This document shows positions 1-11,400 of a stretch of DNA of 64,000 nt, one piece after another (position 1 is the stretch's first letter; each line of letters opens with the position of its first letter). A program made the translations under genes and the position numbers. The stretch lies in NCBI GenBank assembly GCA_030704615.1, contig CM060731.1, forward strand, positions 6,014,001 through 6,078,000, in the 5' to 3' direction. Under the pieces are notes generated by a model. The model ran no database searches. It was not told where the DNA came from and saw only the letters and a list, made by a program, of their open reading frames with translations. The stretch comes from Takakia lepidozioides (Eukaryota; Streptophyta; Takakiopsida; Takakiales; Takakiaceae).

Positions 1-1020
1 ATCGATGAGTACATCCGTTACCATCGTCCGTCTAATACGTACTTGTATTACGGGTATTGCTAGCTTCCTGATCAGAGTCTTCATTCTCTCCAGGTAGTCG
101 ACTACCAATTCTTTCTTTTTCTGTCTCAGGTTCTGTAATCCTGTGAAGATTTCAGACGCGGATTTGTTGGATCTATATCTTTCTTGAAACGCAGCTCTCA
201 TATCCGCCCAATTCGCAAAGTGATTGGCTGGGAAGGTTGCCAACCATTCAATGCCTTTCCGGGCCATTGAACAAAGAAATAGTCGGATCTGCTCTTGGTC
301 TGTTGCTTCATTGTAAATGGTGCACATGTTTTCAAAAAGATTAAGATGGATATCTGGATCAAATTTCCCATCATATAAAGGAAATGGTGGTCTGGTTTTG
401 CTTGCTGCTAAAGCCATCGGTGCAGCTGGTGCTGCTGGTGCAACTAGTTGCCCAAACTGGGATGGTCCCGCTGCTGCTGGCTGGAGTGGTGTTGGTGTTT
501 GTCTTCCAAACAGTGATTCAAAGCTAGGAGGTCCTTGTCCCAATGATAATCGTTTTCCAGCTGTCCCTACTAAGCTTAATGAATCTTTAAAAGCTTTGAG
601 TGCAGTTCTAGTTATCTTTTCTGGAGAAGTGCTTTCACTTCTTTCACCTTCTTCACTCAGAATGTTCTCAAATCTTTCTTCCAATATTTCAGCAAAACCT
701 CGATTTGGACTTGTTACTGTAGAAGGTCCTTCAGATCTTTCTTGTGGTAACCATTCATCAAGTACATTACTGGCAACTTCTTCTGGTGTAGTGTTCCCAC
801 TTCCCACCAATCCGATTTCCTGATCTTCTGGTTTATCACTGTCAATTTGTCTTGATGTCTCACCTTGAATAATATTCAAATTCTGTAATTATGGGAACTT
901 TTCTCTTAACCGAGCCTCCCTTTCTGCAACATATTTCTCTATTCGTTCAGCTCTGTCTTGTTTAGTTTTTTCTTTAATTTCCTCATTCATTCCCACATCA
1001 TATGTAGAATTCCTTTTCGG
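1..1020 (-). mobile_element. Ty3/gypsy-like retrotransposon gag fragment, open at left edge
   Basis: On the minus strand a long open frame runs from about 888 down to base 1 and leaves the window. It has an acidic, Ser/Pro/Glu-rich N-terminal part and an Ala/Pro/Gln-rich linker (about 520-400). A retrotransposon gag core follows, with motifs such as PPFPLYDGKFDPD, EQIRLFLCSMARKGIEWL and NWADMRAAFQERY (about 390-150), then a basic helix. That order of an aromatic/DG motif, a W-containing helix and F.RY is the usual plant retrotransposon gag domain. The frame upstream is also coding-like: a charged stretch begins at the ATG at 990-988, but an in-frame TAA at 891-889 separates it from the core. 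The gag is therefore decayed, or starts at a later codon. The protease and pol would lie left of the window. No LTR or primer-binding site could be recognised to its right. Confidence 0.8.
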
Positions 1021-2160
1021 CACCCTTTAAACAGTCTTGGTATGTCAGTAAAGAAAATTTATAGTGGTCTCTACCCTTTCTTCAAGATTTATCCCATCTT
1101 GCAAGAATCTGTATTACGACTTAATTTTCTTTTTTACTGATTGATCACCAAACTTTTTAATGAGCACAATAATACCATCTGTCTTTTCCAGTGTATCTGA
1201 CTTGCAATAAGTCTTTGGGTATCCAGTACTCCACCTCTTATATGATCATGTGACAATATTCATAATTTGAACATCCTTCTCTGAAAATATAACTAGTGTA
1301 GCAAACTTTTCTGATTGGGATTAGAGTAATCAATAAAGCTAGACGAGACAACCACTCTTCACTTTTGGAGCATGTTGGGGCTTGGAGCGGTGCTCACACA
1401 GGTGGATGATGAGGGCTTTGGAGCACCTACATTCCCAAGGTGCTCGTGTAATACTGATCACTCCTGTTTTTTATTTTACTGAATAAAAAACACCCATAAT
1501 GTATATCTTCAAGCTCAAAGTTCCACATATCTACAGTTTTGGTATCCTACAAAAGGAATAACACATTAGGGAAAAACAAAGTCACAATAACCAACACCAT
1601 ACAAATACCAAACAATAATTGAACGATTCAATATAATGAGGCAAACAACGGGTTTCGGTAGTGAAATAAATCAAGGTATCGGGTTTCGCCAACGAAATGA
1701 CGGATTTTACCAACGAAGTTTCTAGGTATCACTGTGTAGGTCATTATCCAATGGTTTCGTGGGCGAAACAAAATGTGTTGTGTTTGGTTTTGCATATAAG
1801 AGACGGCGTGAGATTGTTTTATTTCGCTAATGAATTGTTATGTGCTTATTGCGGTATGTCGGTACCCATGCTTTTGTGGGCGAAACAGAATGAAATAATT
1901 CTAGTTTCGCGTATTACTGATTGAACGTCAAATGCACTTGACAAAATACACAACTATTAAGCAACGAAAATCCTTGATGGAGACGACACCTACCGAATAT
2001 TCCTTATGCCCCAACTTCACGTGGCTTGTGCTGATGCCATGTTTTTGTGCTCGTAAGCACAAATTTCACTTTTTAGTTTCGCCATAGCATCTTCTTGGGA
2101 ACATTTTTGGAATTTTCTCTTCTGCTCACTTGAGCACGCTCACGCGCTACCCAACCTCTC
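1021..2160. other. Non-coding AT-rich stretch with a short internal duplication
   Basis: No gene is recognised. The stretch contains scattered versions of a TTTCGCCAACGAAAT-like near-palindrome (about 1684, 1818 and 2078) and two copies, 117 bp apart, of a GTGGGCGAAACARAATG block (1759 and 1876). Between 1697 and 1924 this yields a 75-codon open frame in which the peptide WAKQN occurs twice. The frame looks like a by-product of the repeat. The stretch may hold LTR or other untranslated parts of the retroelement at the left edge, but no terminal dinucleotides or tRNA-complementary site were identified. Confidence 0.4.
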
Positions 2161-4419
2161 TCAAAACATGAGTCATTTACGGTTCTTTGCTTCAGTTGCA
2201 TGTTGGAATGCGAGAAGTTTTCTTGCATGCCGGAATTCACCTTTCATAAATACTACACAACCTTCTAAAATACAATTTGGCTCCAAAGATATGTCAAGCG
2301 TACATGTACCTGTGGCAAAATACGGACGAAGGAGGAGTATCTTCATGATATTCCCATGGTCATGCAAGTGAGGGAAGAGAGGAGAGGAAGAGTGTTGGGA
2401 TGAGGTCATGCTGGGGTTAGGCATTGCTTTAGCTTCTCTTCCTCGTAGTTTCCACCCTCTCATTAGGCCAAGACCTTTCCGTAGGTGGAGGCAAGAGTCA
2501 GTCCGGGTTTGGGCTGGGGTGTCCTTGCAGGAGCAACACCGTGGAGTTGTTTTTGGTGTGGGGGAGTTGTCGTTCTGATTTCTTGTGTGGATGTGTGATA
2601 TGGATGTTTTCCATCCTATAATCTGCGGGGACGTGAGCGAATGCAGACGTGGAAAACGGGCATCATTCATCCCACTTCGGCCCTCCTGTGTCGAGGTGCA
2701 GAGTTCAAAACTGCAACGGGTCGCAGTCGTCCTTGCGCCGCGCACTGGAGGCTGACGCTAGGCATGCCGTACCCTAGCGCGGCTAGATGGAGCAGTGAGG
2801 AGTCCGCGTGACTCGAGTGTTGGCTCGCTTGCTTCATCTCCTCGTCGTCCGCCTGCTGTTGCTGCATCGTCTGCTTACCTTGTCTTCTGCAAGACTACGA
2901 TACTCTTCTTGAGACCGATTTCCAGATCAAGGCGACGTCATGGTGAGCTTCTTTCATGTCTGTGTTTCTCCCTGAACTGTTGAGAATACCTTGGTCGGAC
3001 AGGGAATGAATTTGGCCCGATGAATTGGCTCAACGCATCCGTGTGGATACCTTAACTTTGCGGGGTTTCTTGTTTTGGCGAACTCTCTTTTAGCGCTTCA
3101 GTTGTTGCGGAACTGCTTAGAAATGGCTTGGCACAAAGAGAGGGATAGTTTTTCTTGCCTCATCTTTGTTGGTGTATGCTTTACAGCGTTATTGTTCGCT
3201 TCTTTTTATGCTGGCATCTCTTTGAGCACTCCACTTGTTGCTGAAGGGGGAAGAGTTTAGCTTTCATCTTTTTTGGATTTGGTGTGTTTGAGTCTCATTG
3301 GCTTTGAGAGCAACTGATTTAGAAGTAGGTGGTCGGTCTGTTCATAGCTTCGTGCTCCGTCAGACACGAGGTGAGGAGAAGTGAGGCTGATGACTGAGTG
3401 GGATGTTGGCAGGGTGACACTCCTCCGCGACACAGGGATAGGTCAGTTTCTTTTTCTCCGTCCTTCTCTCTCGTTGGTCCGGTTTGGTCCTCCGTCTTTT
3501 GCATTTTTTTTCCTCATGTTTTGATGCGCCCCCCAGTTTTGAAGCCTCCAACCTCTCTGGGCTTGTCTTTCTTTCTACTTGTGAATGTCAGTGACTAAAA
3601 AGAGCAGTCCGCGAGGTCTGCATCGTGATGTTCTTTCATAACTGTGTGCCTGGTGAAGTCAAGAGTTTAAATATTGTTAGGTTTTAGAAACTATGATCCA
3701 TTTTCTCTTCTGTCATATTCACCTCAAAAGGTACGTAGAGACCGGAAAAGCTTTTGACTACCTACATGACCCAGTTGTACTTCCTACAACTTGGAGAGGA
3801 AGTAGGCATAGCTGTATGCAAGGACGGATTATGGAACCTTTATGCTAACCAGGCTGGTGTGCTTTTATGTCAGTCTCTGACTTGGTAGAAGTGTGCTGCT
3901 CAAGCTTTAGCTAAAGCAAAACAACTCTAGGCTGTCTGAAGTCTGGCCTACCATGTCTGTATACCCTGAGACGGGCAAATTGGGAACACCTCTATAGCCA
4001 AGGACCATTGGTCATGTTTGGGTTTTAAGAATTTAACTATCACAGGGCATATTTTTATGCAGGAATGAGGGGGTTACTACAGCTCATGCTTGAAGTTCCT
4101 GGTAGAGGAGGGTCCTCACTGAGGATGGCTTTAGGTTCAAGTTGTTTTTTTCATTCGCCTAGGCACGGACCTTGATAGATACAAGTGAGCTAAAGCCAAG
4201 TGCAGGAGTTCCTCACTCTTAAGAGTTAGCAGATACTTCTGAACTTGGGAGGATTATACAAGAGGCAGAGGGGAAATGAGTCTTCTTGGAATGTGCATAG
4301 AACTGCCTACTGGTAATGTTTGATACTTATTCATGTTGTCGCACAATTTAGGGTTCATAATCACGAGGCTTGGAATCATACTCTGTCTACTACTCACTGG
4401 CAGTTAAACTTTGACCCAG
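2161..4419 (+). other. Probable 5' region of the SR45a-like gene
   Basis: This stretch lies directly upstream of the first recognisable SR45a-type exon. A GC-rich segment from about 2690 to 2941 ends with ATG followed by a good donor (GTGAGC at 2942). A second strong donor, AAG before GTACGT, sits at 3730/3731. These look like 5' untranslated or short first coding exons, but neither joins in an obvious way to a Ser/Arg-rich N terminus. The segment before the second donor reads SYSPQK in one frame, without an in-frame ATG. A minus-strand frame at 2173-2745 and short plus frames here show no recognisable domain. Transcript evidence would be needed to place the start. Confidence 0.4.
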
Positions 4420-7129
4420 GTATTCAAGCTCACCTTCACCAAGGGAACGAGAGAGGCCGGAGCGGTCAAGGTCACGCAGTCCTGTCAGTCGCCGGTCAGT
4501 CCCACTGAGAACCTCACCATGCCATAATTTTTCTTCTTTTAAGAAATTGAGGTCTCTAGGGGCTTATGATTCATAGGCACACTGACAGTTTATCAGTAGG
4601 GCATACCTTCCTGGTTTGTAAAGTTGGACAGTGGCTGCGCCGCAGCTTATGTTAGTTCCTCAATGCTGATGAAAGGGGCTGATGCAGGAATTTAACAGTT
4701 GGACTGAAGCCTATGTGGTTTGTGTCTGATATTCACGGAGTCCTTCACATATGTTGAGGCATACAGATTCATAGTGAGGGACCTTCCTGTACTTCGTTGT
4801 GGTTTGTATGCATGAGGAGGCTGATGATACCCTGATCCTCCCTCAATTCAACAGTGCTGTGCACTCAAATGAAATCGTATCTCAACTTTTGTTGAATCAA
4901 ATCAATGAAAGTGGCTTGGTAAGCATATTGAAAGGGCTGCAGTGAATTATTTTAGTACTAACTTTGCAAGGACCTGGGTCGTTCCCCCTTCGGAAGGCGG
5001 CATATTTTGGGATGTTGTTTTCTGAGCCACTTTGGCATCCACATGGAAGCAAGAAGTTCCAAATGAAGAATCTATCTTATGTGTTTACTTGGACTCTGCA
5101 GGGGAGGTGGTGGTGGCGGCGGCGGCGGCGGTGGAGGAGGAGGGGGGAATAGATTCAGACATGAAGGCTTGGACCCAGTTAACAATCTTTATGTTACAGG
5201 GTTATCTACACGCGTGAATGAGAAGGACCTCGAAGAACATTTTTCTAAGGAGGGCAAGGTGAGTTGATGGATGGTTTTGTATGTATACAGAGTACGTATG
5301 ATGTAGTGTCTGGAATATTTGCCAGACACAGTGGGAAGCTGTCAGCATTCTTCATCATTTTGGAGTACTGGTGGTGCTAGCATGCTGGATGTGGATGTTC
5401 TTCTTGAAGAGGTTTGTGTGTTTTGCACTTGCAGGTCTTGGAATGCCGGCTGGTGCTAGATCCACGAACTAGGGAATCACGTGGCTTTGGGTTTGTAACA
5501 ATGGAGCATCTGGATGATGCAGAGCGGTGCATCAAGTACCTCAACCGTTCAACCCTGGAGGGTCGAATGATTACTGTTGAAAAGGTAATTGGTGGAAGTG
5601 GGAGTAGGATACCGAAGCCAGTATCATATTGATTCCTCTTTGACTGCCATATTTTTTCGGTGTGGTTGCAGAAAATAGGGTGGTCACTGTAGTCGAGCAA
5701 ATGAAAATTGTGGCCCGGTCATTGCTAATAGCATCGTTGACCCTTTGGTCATCCAGAAATTACGGCCCCCTCCTGCTCCATCAAGATCCTTATCTTTAGC
5801 CTCTCCAGCGGCGATGAAAAAGATAGCAAGTATCAGCAGTTCACTGGGTCAATGCGGCATCCCGGCCCTTTGCAGGTGGTGCGATCTTGAATGTTGGCAA
5901 AAGCTGCCCAGTTTGATGCTAGGGTAAGGGACTCTGCTTCAGCATGCCCTCCAAGCTGAACTAGAGACCAGCATCTAATGTCCTAGGTGGCTGGCATGGC
6001 GGGATGGGCAATAATCAAATTCCAGTAGGCTAAATCAACGGAGAGCTCCAGCAACCAACCAGGTGGTCTGCAGCCATTAAATTTGTTTGCCAATTAGCCG
6101 CGGCTTCTTCCCATTTTTTGCAAGGCTAACTCCAGCTATTGACAAGCGCCTCTCTGAACCTACGGCCTTTTGAATATGGGCGCTGGTGTTTTGAGCAAGA
6201 GCAATCTGGCAGGGCTGCCTGTTTGGTCCCATCAGTTGTTCTCGGTTACTAGCTGCATCCTGGCTGATATTGGTGCCAAGCATACCTGTTCTTCCAGTCA
6301 TTTAATACTTGGTACTGCCAAATTGGCATTTGTCCTGTAAGTGGCATGTTTGACCCTCTGATAAGCACGGTTATCTTGATTCTTTTTGCTTTTAAATCTT
6401 TTGGGGCAAGTGTCTCTTAATTACTGGGCTCAAGGGGCATGTAAAATGTGGCTAAGGATGATGTCATCTTTAGGAGTTTAAGCCTGGGCTTCATTGTAGG
6501 AGGCAGTGCTCTTACCCAGGTTATGGCAGTAAGCCACATGATATCTAATGATGGGCCTAACGGAACTGGAGATCAGGCCCAACTGGACACCGGTTTGAGA
6601 TAGTTTCTGGTTTTATACTGTTTTCAGTGTTCTGATGCTAGTGAGGTGCAGGCCAAGCGCAAGCGAGCGCGAACACCGACTCCTGGGGAGTATCTTGGTG
6701 TGAGAGGTGTGTACGTCATGTATGCTAAAAAAAAATTGTTACTGTTGATGTAACCTTTTGTTTATTCTGTATCGTGTGGTTAAGTAATATTACCTTGTGG
6801 TAATGTTGAAGGCAGTTTCAATGTTTGTATAGCCATGCACTATTTCCAGTCTTTTTATGATAAGAAAATGCTGTCGTGTTGCACCGTAAGTTATTGATAG
6901 TCTTTGTGGTGCAGCTGCCATGCAGGCCAACCGACGGGGTGGCGGTGGAGGGAGGGGTGGTGGACAATATCAGCGTGAAATGCGTAACCAGCGCCATTCC
7001 CCTGAATATGCACCCTATCAGGGTGGTGGACGAGAGAGGGACAGAGACAGGTCTCCTCGCTACTCTCCATACCGTGCTCATCAGCGTGATCGCTCCCATT
7101 CTCCGCAGCATGCCCCGTACCGGCGCTGA
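4420..7129 (+). CDS. SR45a: SR45a / transformer-2-like serine-arginine splicing factor (5' end incomplete)
   Basis: Nuclear RNA-binding protein of the plant SR45a (Tra2-like) type, expected to act in splice-site choice. Exons by phase-consistent GT..AG borders are 4420-4494, 5102-5258, 5435-5584, 6652-6706 and 6915-7129, about 217 codons in all. Exon 4420-4494 encodes a short RS domain (RERERPERSRSRSPVSRR). Exon 5102 opens with 15 consecutive glycines and starts the RRM with NNLYVTGLSTRVNEKDLEEH (RNP2 is LYVTGL). Exon 5435 carries RNP1, RGFGFVTM, and ends in VEK. Exon 6652 adds the linker RARTPTPGEYLGV, a hallmark of this subfamily. The last exon is a Gly-rich then RS/SP-rich tail ending YRR at the TGA (7127-7129). 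Family members are often heavily alternatively spliced. The long introns here (1067 bp after the RRM) leave room for that. The first coding exon with its ATG was not identified; exon 4420 needs two preceding bases to complete its first codon. Confidence 0.9.
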
Positions 7130-8458
7130 GGTCTGGCAGGTCAGTTGCTCCAGACATGTACCTGTTTCCTTCCTGAAATTATTGAGGGATAGTACTCACT
7201 ATTCATCTACTGTATGTGGACCATAATTTTTGGTGGTGGGGGTTGCAGCTGGTGAACCTGCCAGCGGGTCAGTGAAGTCCTGCAAAGTCCACTCAGCAGA
7301 CAGAGCACAGGCTTGAGCTTCTGATGAATTACGGTTTTCTTTTTAATTGTGTTACCTTTTCTTCTCCGACCAGCTGGTTCTTGCATACAGACTGGTTTGC
7401 AGAACCATTGACAGTTCTGATGCGGCAGATGTTGAAGACTGTTAAACACTGCTTTCGTTGGTTACTTTACTTTCACAGGTCTAGGTCATGTATATCTGTG
7501 AATGGAACAAGGCAGCGGTTTCTAGGATATGGTTGTTGGGTGAACAGACAAAGCTGTATATGCAGCAATTTCTTGCAAGCTGAGCTTGTGAATATCTGTA
7601 TTTCCATGAATTGCCTCTTTTATGTGCAAGATTGTTTGTCTCAAATCTATCTATTGATACAGAGAAGTTAAATGCTTGAATATGCGGTAAAATTTAGGTT
7701 TATCAGGCAATGCTGGAAGAGCAGTATGTGCAAGGCATGGGTTGCATGTTGAGATGATTCTCTTGTGATCGCTGTTACTCAATGTATGTTTTTGACGCTA
7801 CTTCAAACACCAGTCAGCAAGCCCTAGGCAAGAAGAGGAACATCAGGTTCCTATCTCTCCCTTCCCTCTTCCATGGGAGCTGTCGATGACCTAAAACAAG
7901 TAAAGTTGGGCAGAAGCTATCATTCTCTCGGATGGGGAGGTTACCCGTTCATCCACAATGGCAACTTTATCATCACTAAGATGAAATTCATCCAAAGAAA
8001 CCCCCTGCCGTCTGAAATGCCTGTATGGTACGAGGTACTTGTTATAAATTAGGGTTACAGTCGACCAAGTTACTAGTAAATAGTCAGTTATTATATCTGC
8101 GTTGCAGGAGAGTGTGGGAAGTAAGGGGTAAGTCGGTCATCACCTTATTATGTCGGAGCCTTTATAGGTGCGACGAAGAAAGCAAGTGAGAGCAGGGAGC
8201 GAAGGTTGAACAGAGATCTGGCCCCTGCTGCATGGCTCGGGGCCTGCGAATTTGAGATTCTAATGGGAGCATCATCAGACTCATGCCTGTATCTTGTCGG
8301 GCCTTCTGGAATTCGTGGTTGGGAGTGGTTTGTTGAGAGTAGAAAGATGTGGATATTTTGTGCATTCCACCTGAGATTGCAATGGCAACAGGAGAATTCC
8401 ATGACTTCATCTTCGGTGTAGAGTTTTTAGGTGTGAGTGGATTATTGAGAGAAGAAGG
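7130..8458 (+). other. 3' region of SR45a-like gene and 5' region of LMBR1-like gene
   Basis: No additional coding exon is recognised. After the SR45a stop there are GT- and AG-like sites (for example around 7139 and 7248), which suggest spliced 3' untranslated sequence of the kind often seen in SR genes. From about 7800 the sequence probably becomes the promoter and leader of the LMBR1-like gene. A 50-bp near-duplicate occurs just before its ATG: AGAAAGATGTGGATATTTTG at about 8342 resembles the start-codon context AGAAGGATGTGGATATTTTA at 8453. Both contain ATGTGGATATTT, so an upstream ATG (8347) mimics the real start but lacks the following membrane segment. Confidence 0.4.
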
Positions 8459-11400
8459 ATGTGGATATTTTATGCTTTGGCGGGGCCGATAGCGCTGGGC
8501 ATGGTCACAGCAACCCTGCAATACTTCGCTGCCTCCACTGTGCCACTTCATGTTCGGTTGATTGTGGGATACGCCTGGTTCTGCACCATCTCTGTCATCA
8601 TCCTTGTGCCTGCGGACATCTGGACGGTAAGTTTTCCTGTGCAGCCCATCCAGTGCAGAATGGATCCTGAAAGCAAAGATAGCCTTCTTCATTATGTGAG
8701 TGGGTGTGGAGGCTGTGGTCACCTCGTAGTTTTCACCTTGAAGCTGGCCCCTGCATGTGTGTAGCTTCCATAACCTCTGATCTGTCGTTGAGCAAGGGAA
8801 GTCGTCTCATTCACGATATGCCTGTAGCATGACGGGACGCCCGGAGGAGCATATGAATTGGACTGGACTTATCCTGCGATGGACATTCAACTCCCGAATG
8901 ACCAGCAACGGTGTGGGCAACCTTATTGTTAATTTGAGATCTGGCCTCAGATATCCTTCGCCTTTGTTCTACAGGCTCAGAGTGTCTTGAGGGCGAGGCT
9001 GTAGAAGCGCACTCTTCAAATTTGTGACCAACCGAATACACAATATAAGTTCATCCTAGTTTGCAGGAGCAGTATTATTGGCCATGAGGCTGTCACTGTG
9101 AGACCGCGAGGGTTCTATGTGTGTGTATCTCTGGGAGCACTACCTGATAAATGTGGTGAGACCTTAGCAATTTGCACAACAATCCAAATATGGAGTAATG
9201 CATATGTTGCTAATAAGTGATTCATTAGTGTACAAAAGGGGCATAGCATTCCAAGCCCTGGCTGTTGGAGTATTGATGGAAGGCCGTTTGTATGGGTTGT
9301 GAGCTGGACTGAGCTAAATAACTGGAGCAGCAGCAAGAGCTCCTACAGACTGATCAAGGATGCCAAGTCTGGTCCTGTACACTTTCAATTAAGGGGAGAC
9401 GGAATTGCAAGTCAATCTCGTTGCAATGAGCTAGGTAGTGAAGCAGAATGAGGCCACTAAATATAACCTGTTTGGTGAAGCATCTGCATGAGTTGACTGG
9501 TAACAGGCTGAGGAGAGAATGCGCTTAACTCATTAAACTTTGCACTCGACTTTGGATGGCATGCAAGCATTATATGAAGCTAATTCCTGCTCATCACCAC
9601 TATAGCTGTTTGAATGGCTGCTGGACAGGGTCTTTGTAAGACTTGTAATGATTTTAGCCATAGGGGAACTAAAGGACATGCTCGCAACATGCCAATATGT
9701 CAGAGGGTGTTTACTGGGCTTTGTGGGAAGACCAACAAAAGGATTATGGGTACTTCAATCATTTCATAACTGACCCAAAATTGTGTCTTGCCAATGCATG
9801 TGATAAATGGAACAGACGGTTTCTTCACAGGGTAGCATAGAGACCATCAAGACATTATGGAGCTGGTCCTACTGGAGCACATTCTGCCTCACTTGGTACG
9901 TCCGAAGGTCGACAAAATTACACAGTGCCGCATGGGTGTGATTTTGTTGTTATGATTGCTCTACCTACCTTTCAATCCTGTCTTCCTGATATGCTGAGCA
10001 GGGTTGATAATATTGTTGTGGTTTCTACTTCCTAGCTCCCATAGCTGTAAAGAGGATCATATGGATGAGCTTTGGGCAATTTGAAAAGGTTCTTCATGAT
10101 GAATGAGCCCTGTAACTCATTGTAACAAACCAGTATGATGGGGGATTCACTCCAGGCTTCAGCTGGATAACCAGAAATGTGCTACATCATTTCGCCCTGT
10201 ATGCACAATAGCCATTTAGTGTCTATTGTACCTAAATTGTGACCAAGGATGAAGGTCCATTATTCTTGATGTTTAGGGGCAAGTTTTGGCATGCAGCATT
10301 AGAATACAAGGGCCGGAGTTTTGACGCTCATGCTGCTTGCATGGTATGTGGCAGGGCTATCGTTCCCACATTGCAGGGTTACGAGGATGCTGGGGATTTC
10401 ACAGTTTCTAAAAGGATAAAAACAGGCATTCAGGGCAATCTTGTGTTGTACGCTAGCGTGGGCGTTGTGTCTATGATTGGGGTGCTTATTATGATCTTTA
10501 TGCGGAAGCTCGAATGGTAAATTTCTGCTCATCACATTACCTCCCACACAGGGCGTCTTTCATCAGCTGTCTGTGCTCTGGGTACGAGTAGTGCTTGGGT
10601 GTTCAATCTTGTAATCAGCAGCCTGTGGATTGGAATGGAATATGGTTATGTGTTAGGAATTGAGTGTCTTGAATAGTGTTAAGAGCATTTGTCAAGAAAG
10701 ACACCCCAGCAACTTTTAAAAAAACACTATGGTGGCCTAGAGGTACAAGATTTGTACACACGACTGGTTCCACCTCACTGTGGCTGATGCTTAGTTACTG
10801 GGTTCAAAATCAGACATAGCAATTTGCAGCCTTTGAAAACGAGTTGCAACCCAGACACCTGTTTCCACTATGTGGGCTGGAGTGCAGGAATGGTGTGTTG
10901 GCACTGGCGATAAATTGCTCCAATACCTTCGGGCTGGTCACAGGCGCGTTTCTGTTAGGTTATGGCTTGGTGGAAGTGCCCCGTAGTATGTGGCGGGATG
11001 CCGATTTGCAATACCGTCAAAAGTATTTGACACACCAAATTGCCAAGGTGGCTGTCAAGCTGGATGATGCCCATCAGGAGCTCTCCACTGCTATTGTGGT
11101 ATCTACCTTACCATCCCAACACTCTTACAATGTTTCAATATTTAAGTTTTTATCCTGGAGAAAGCTTTTAGGTTTGTATGCTAGAATCACTTGGGGATTA
11201 TTTTAGGCGCAGCTTAATCGTATTTATTTGGGGTTGAAAAACCAATTTCCTCCAAATATTTTCCGATTTAAATAGAAGAGAAGTTCTATATTGCACCTTT
11301 TATTGTCGGAGTTTTTCGGATGGGTGTTTACCCCGAAGTATTCCTAGAGTGCATGCATACTTCCGGGAGAACTATAAGGGATGGATTGAGTGTCAGTCCT

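Noticed and set aside
2173-2745. 190-codon minus-strand frame
   Set aside because: No recognisable domain, and it overlaps a GC-rich probable leader region of the plus-strand SR gene.
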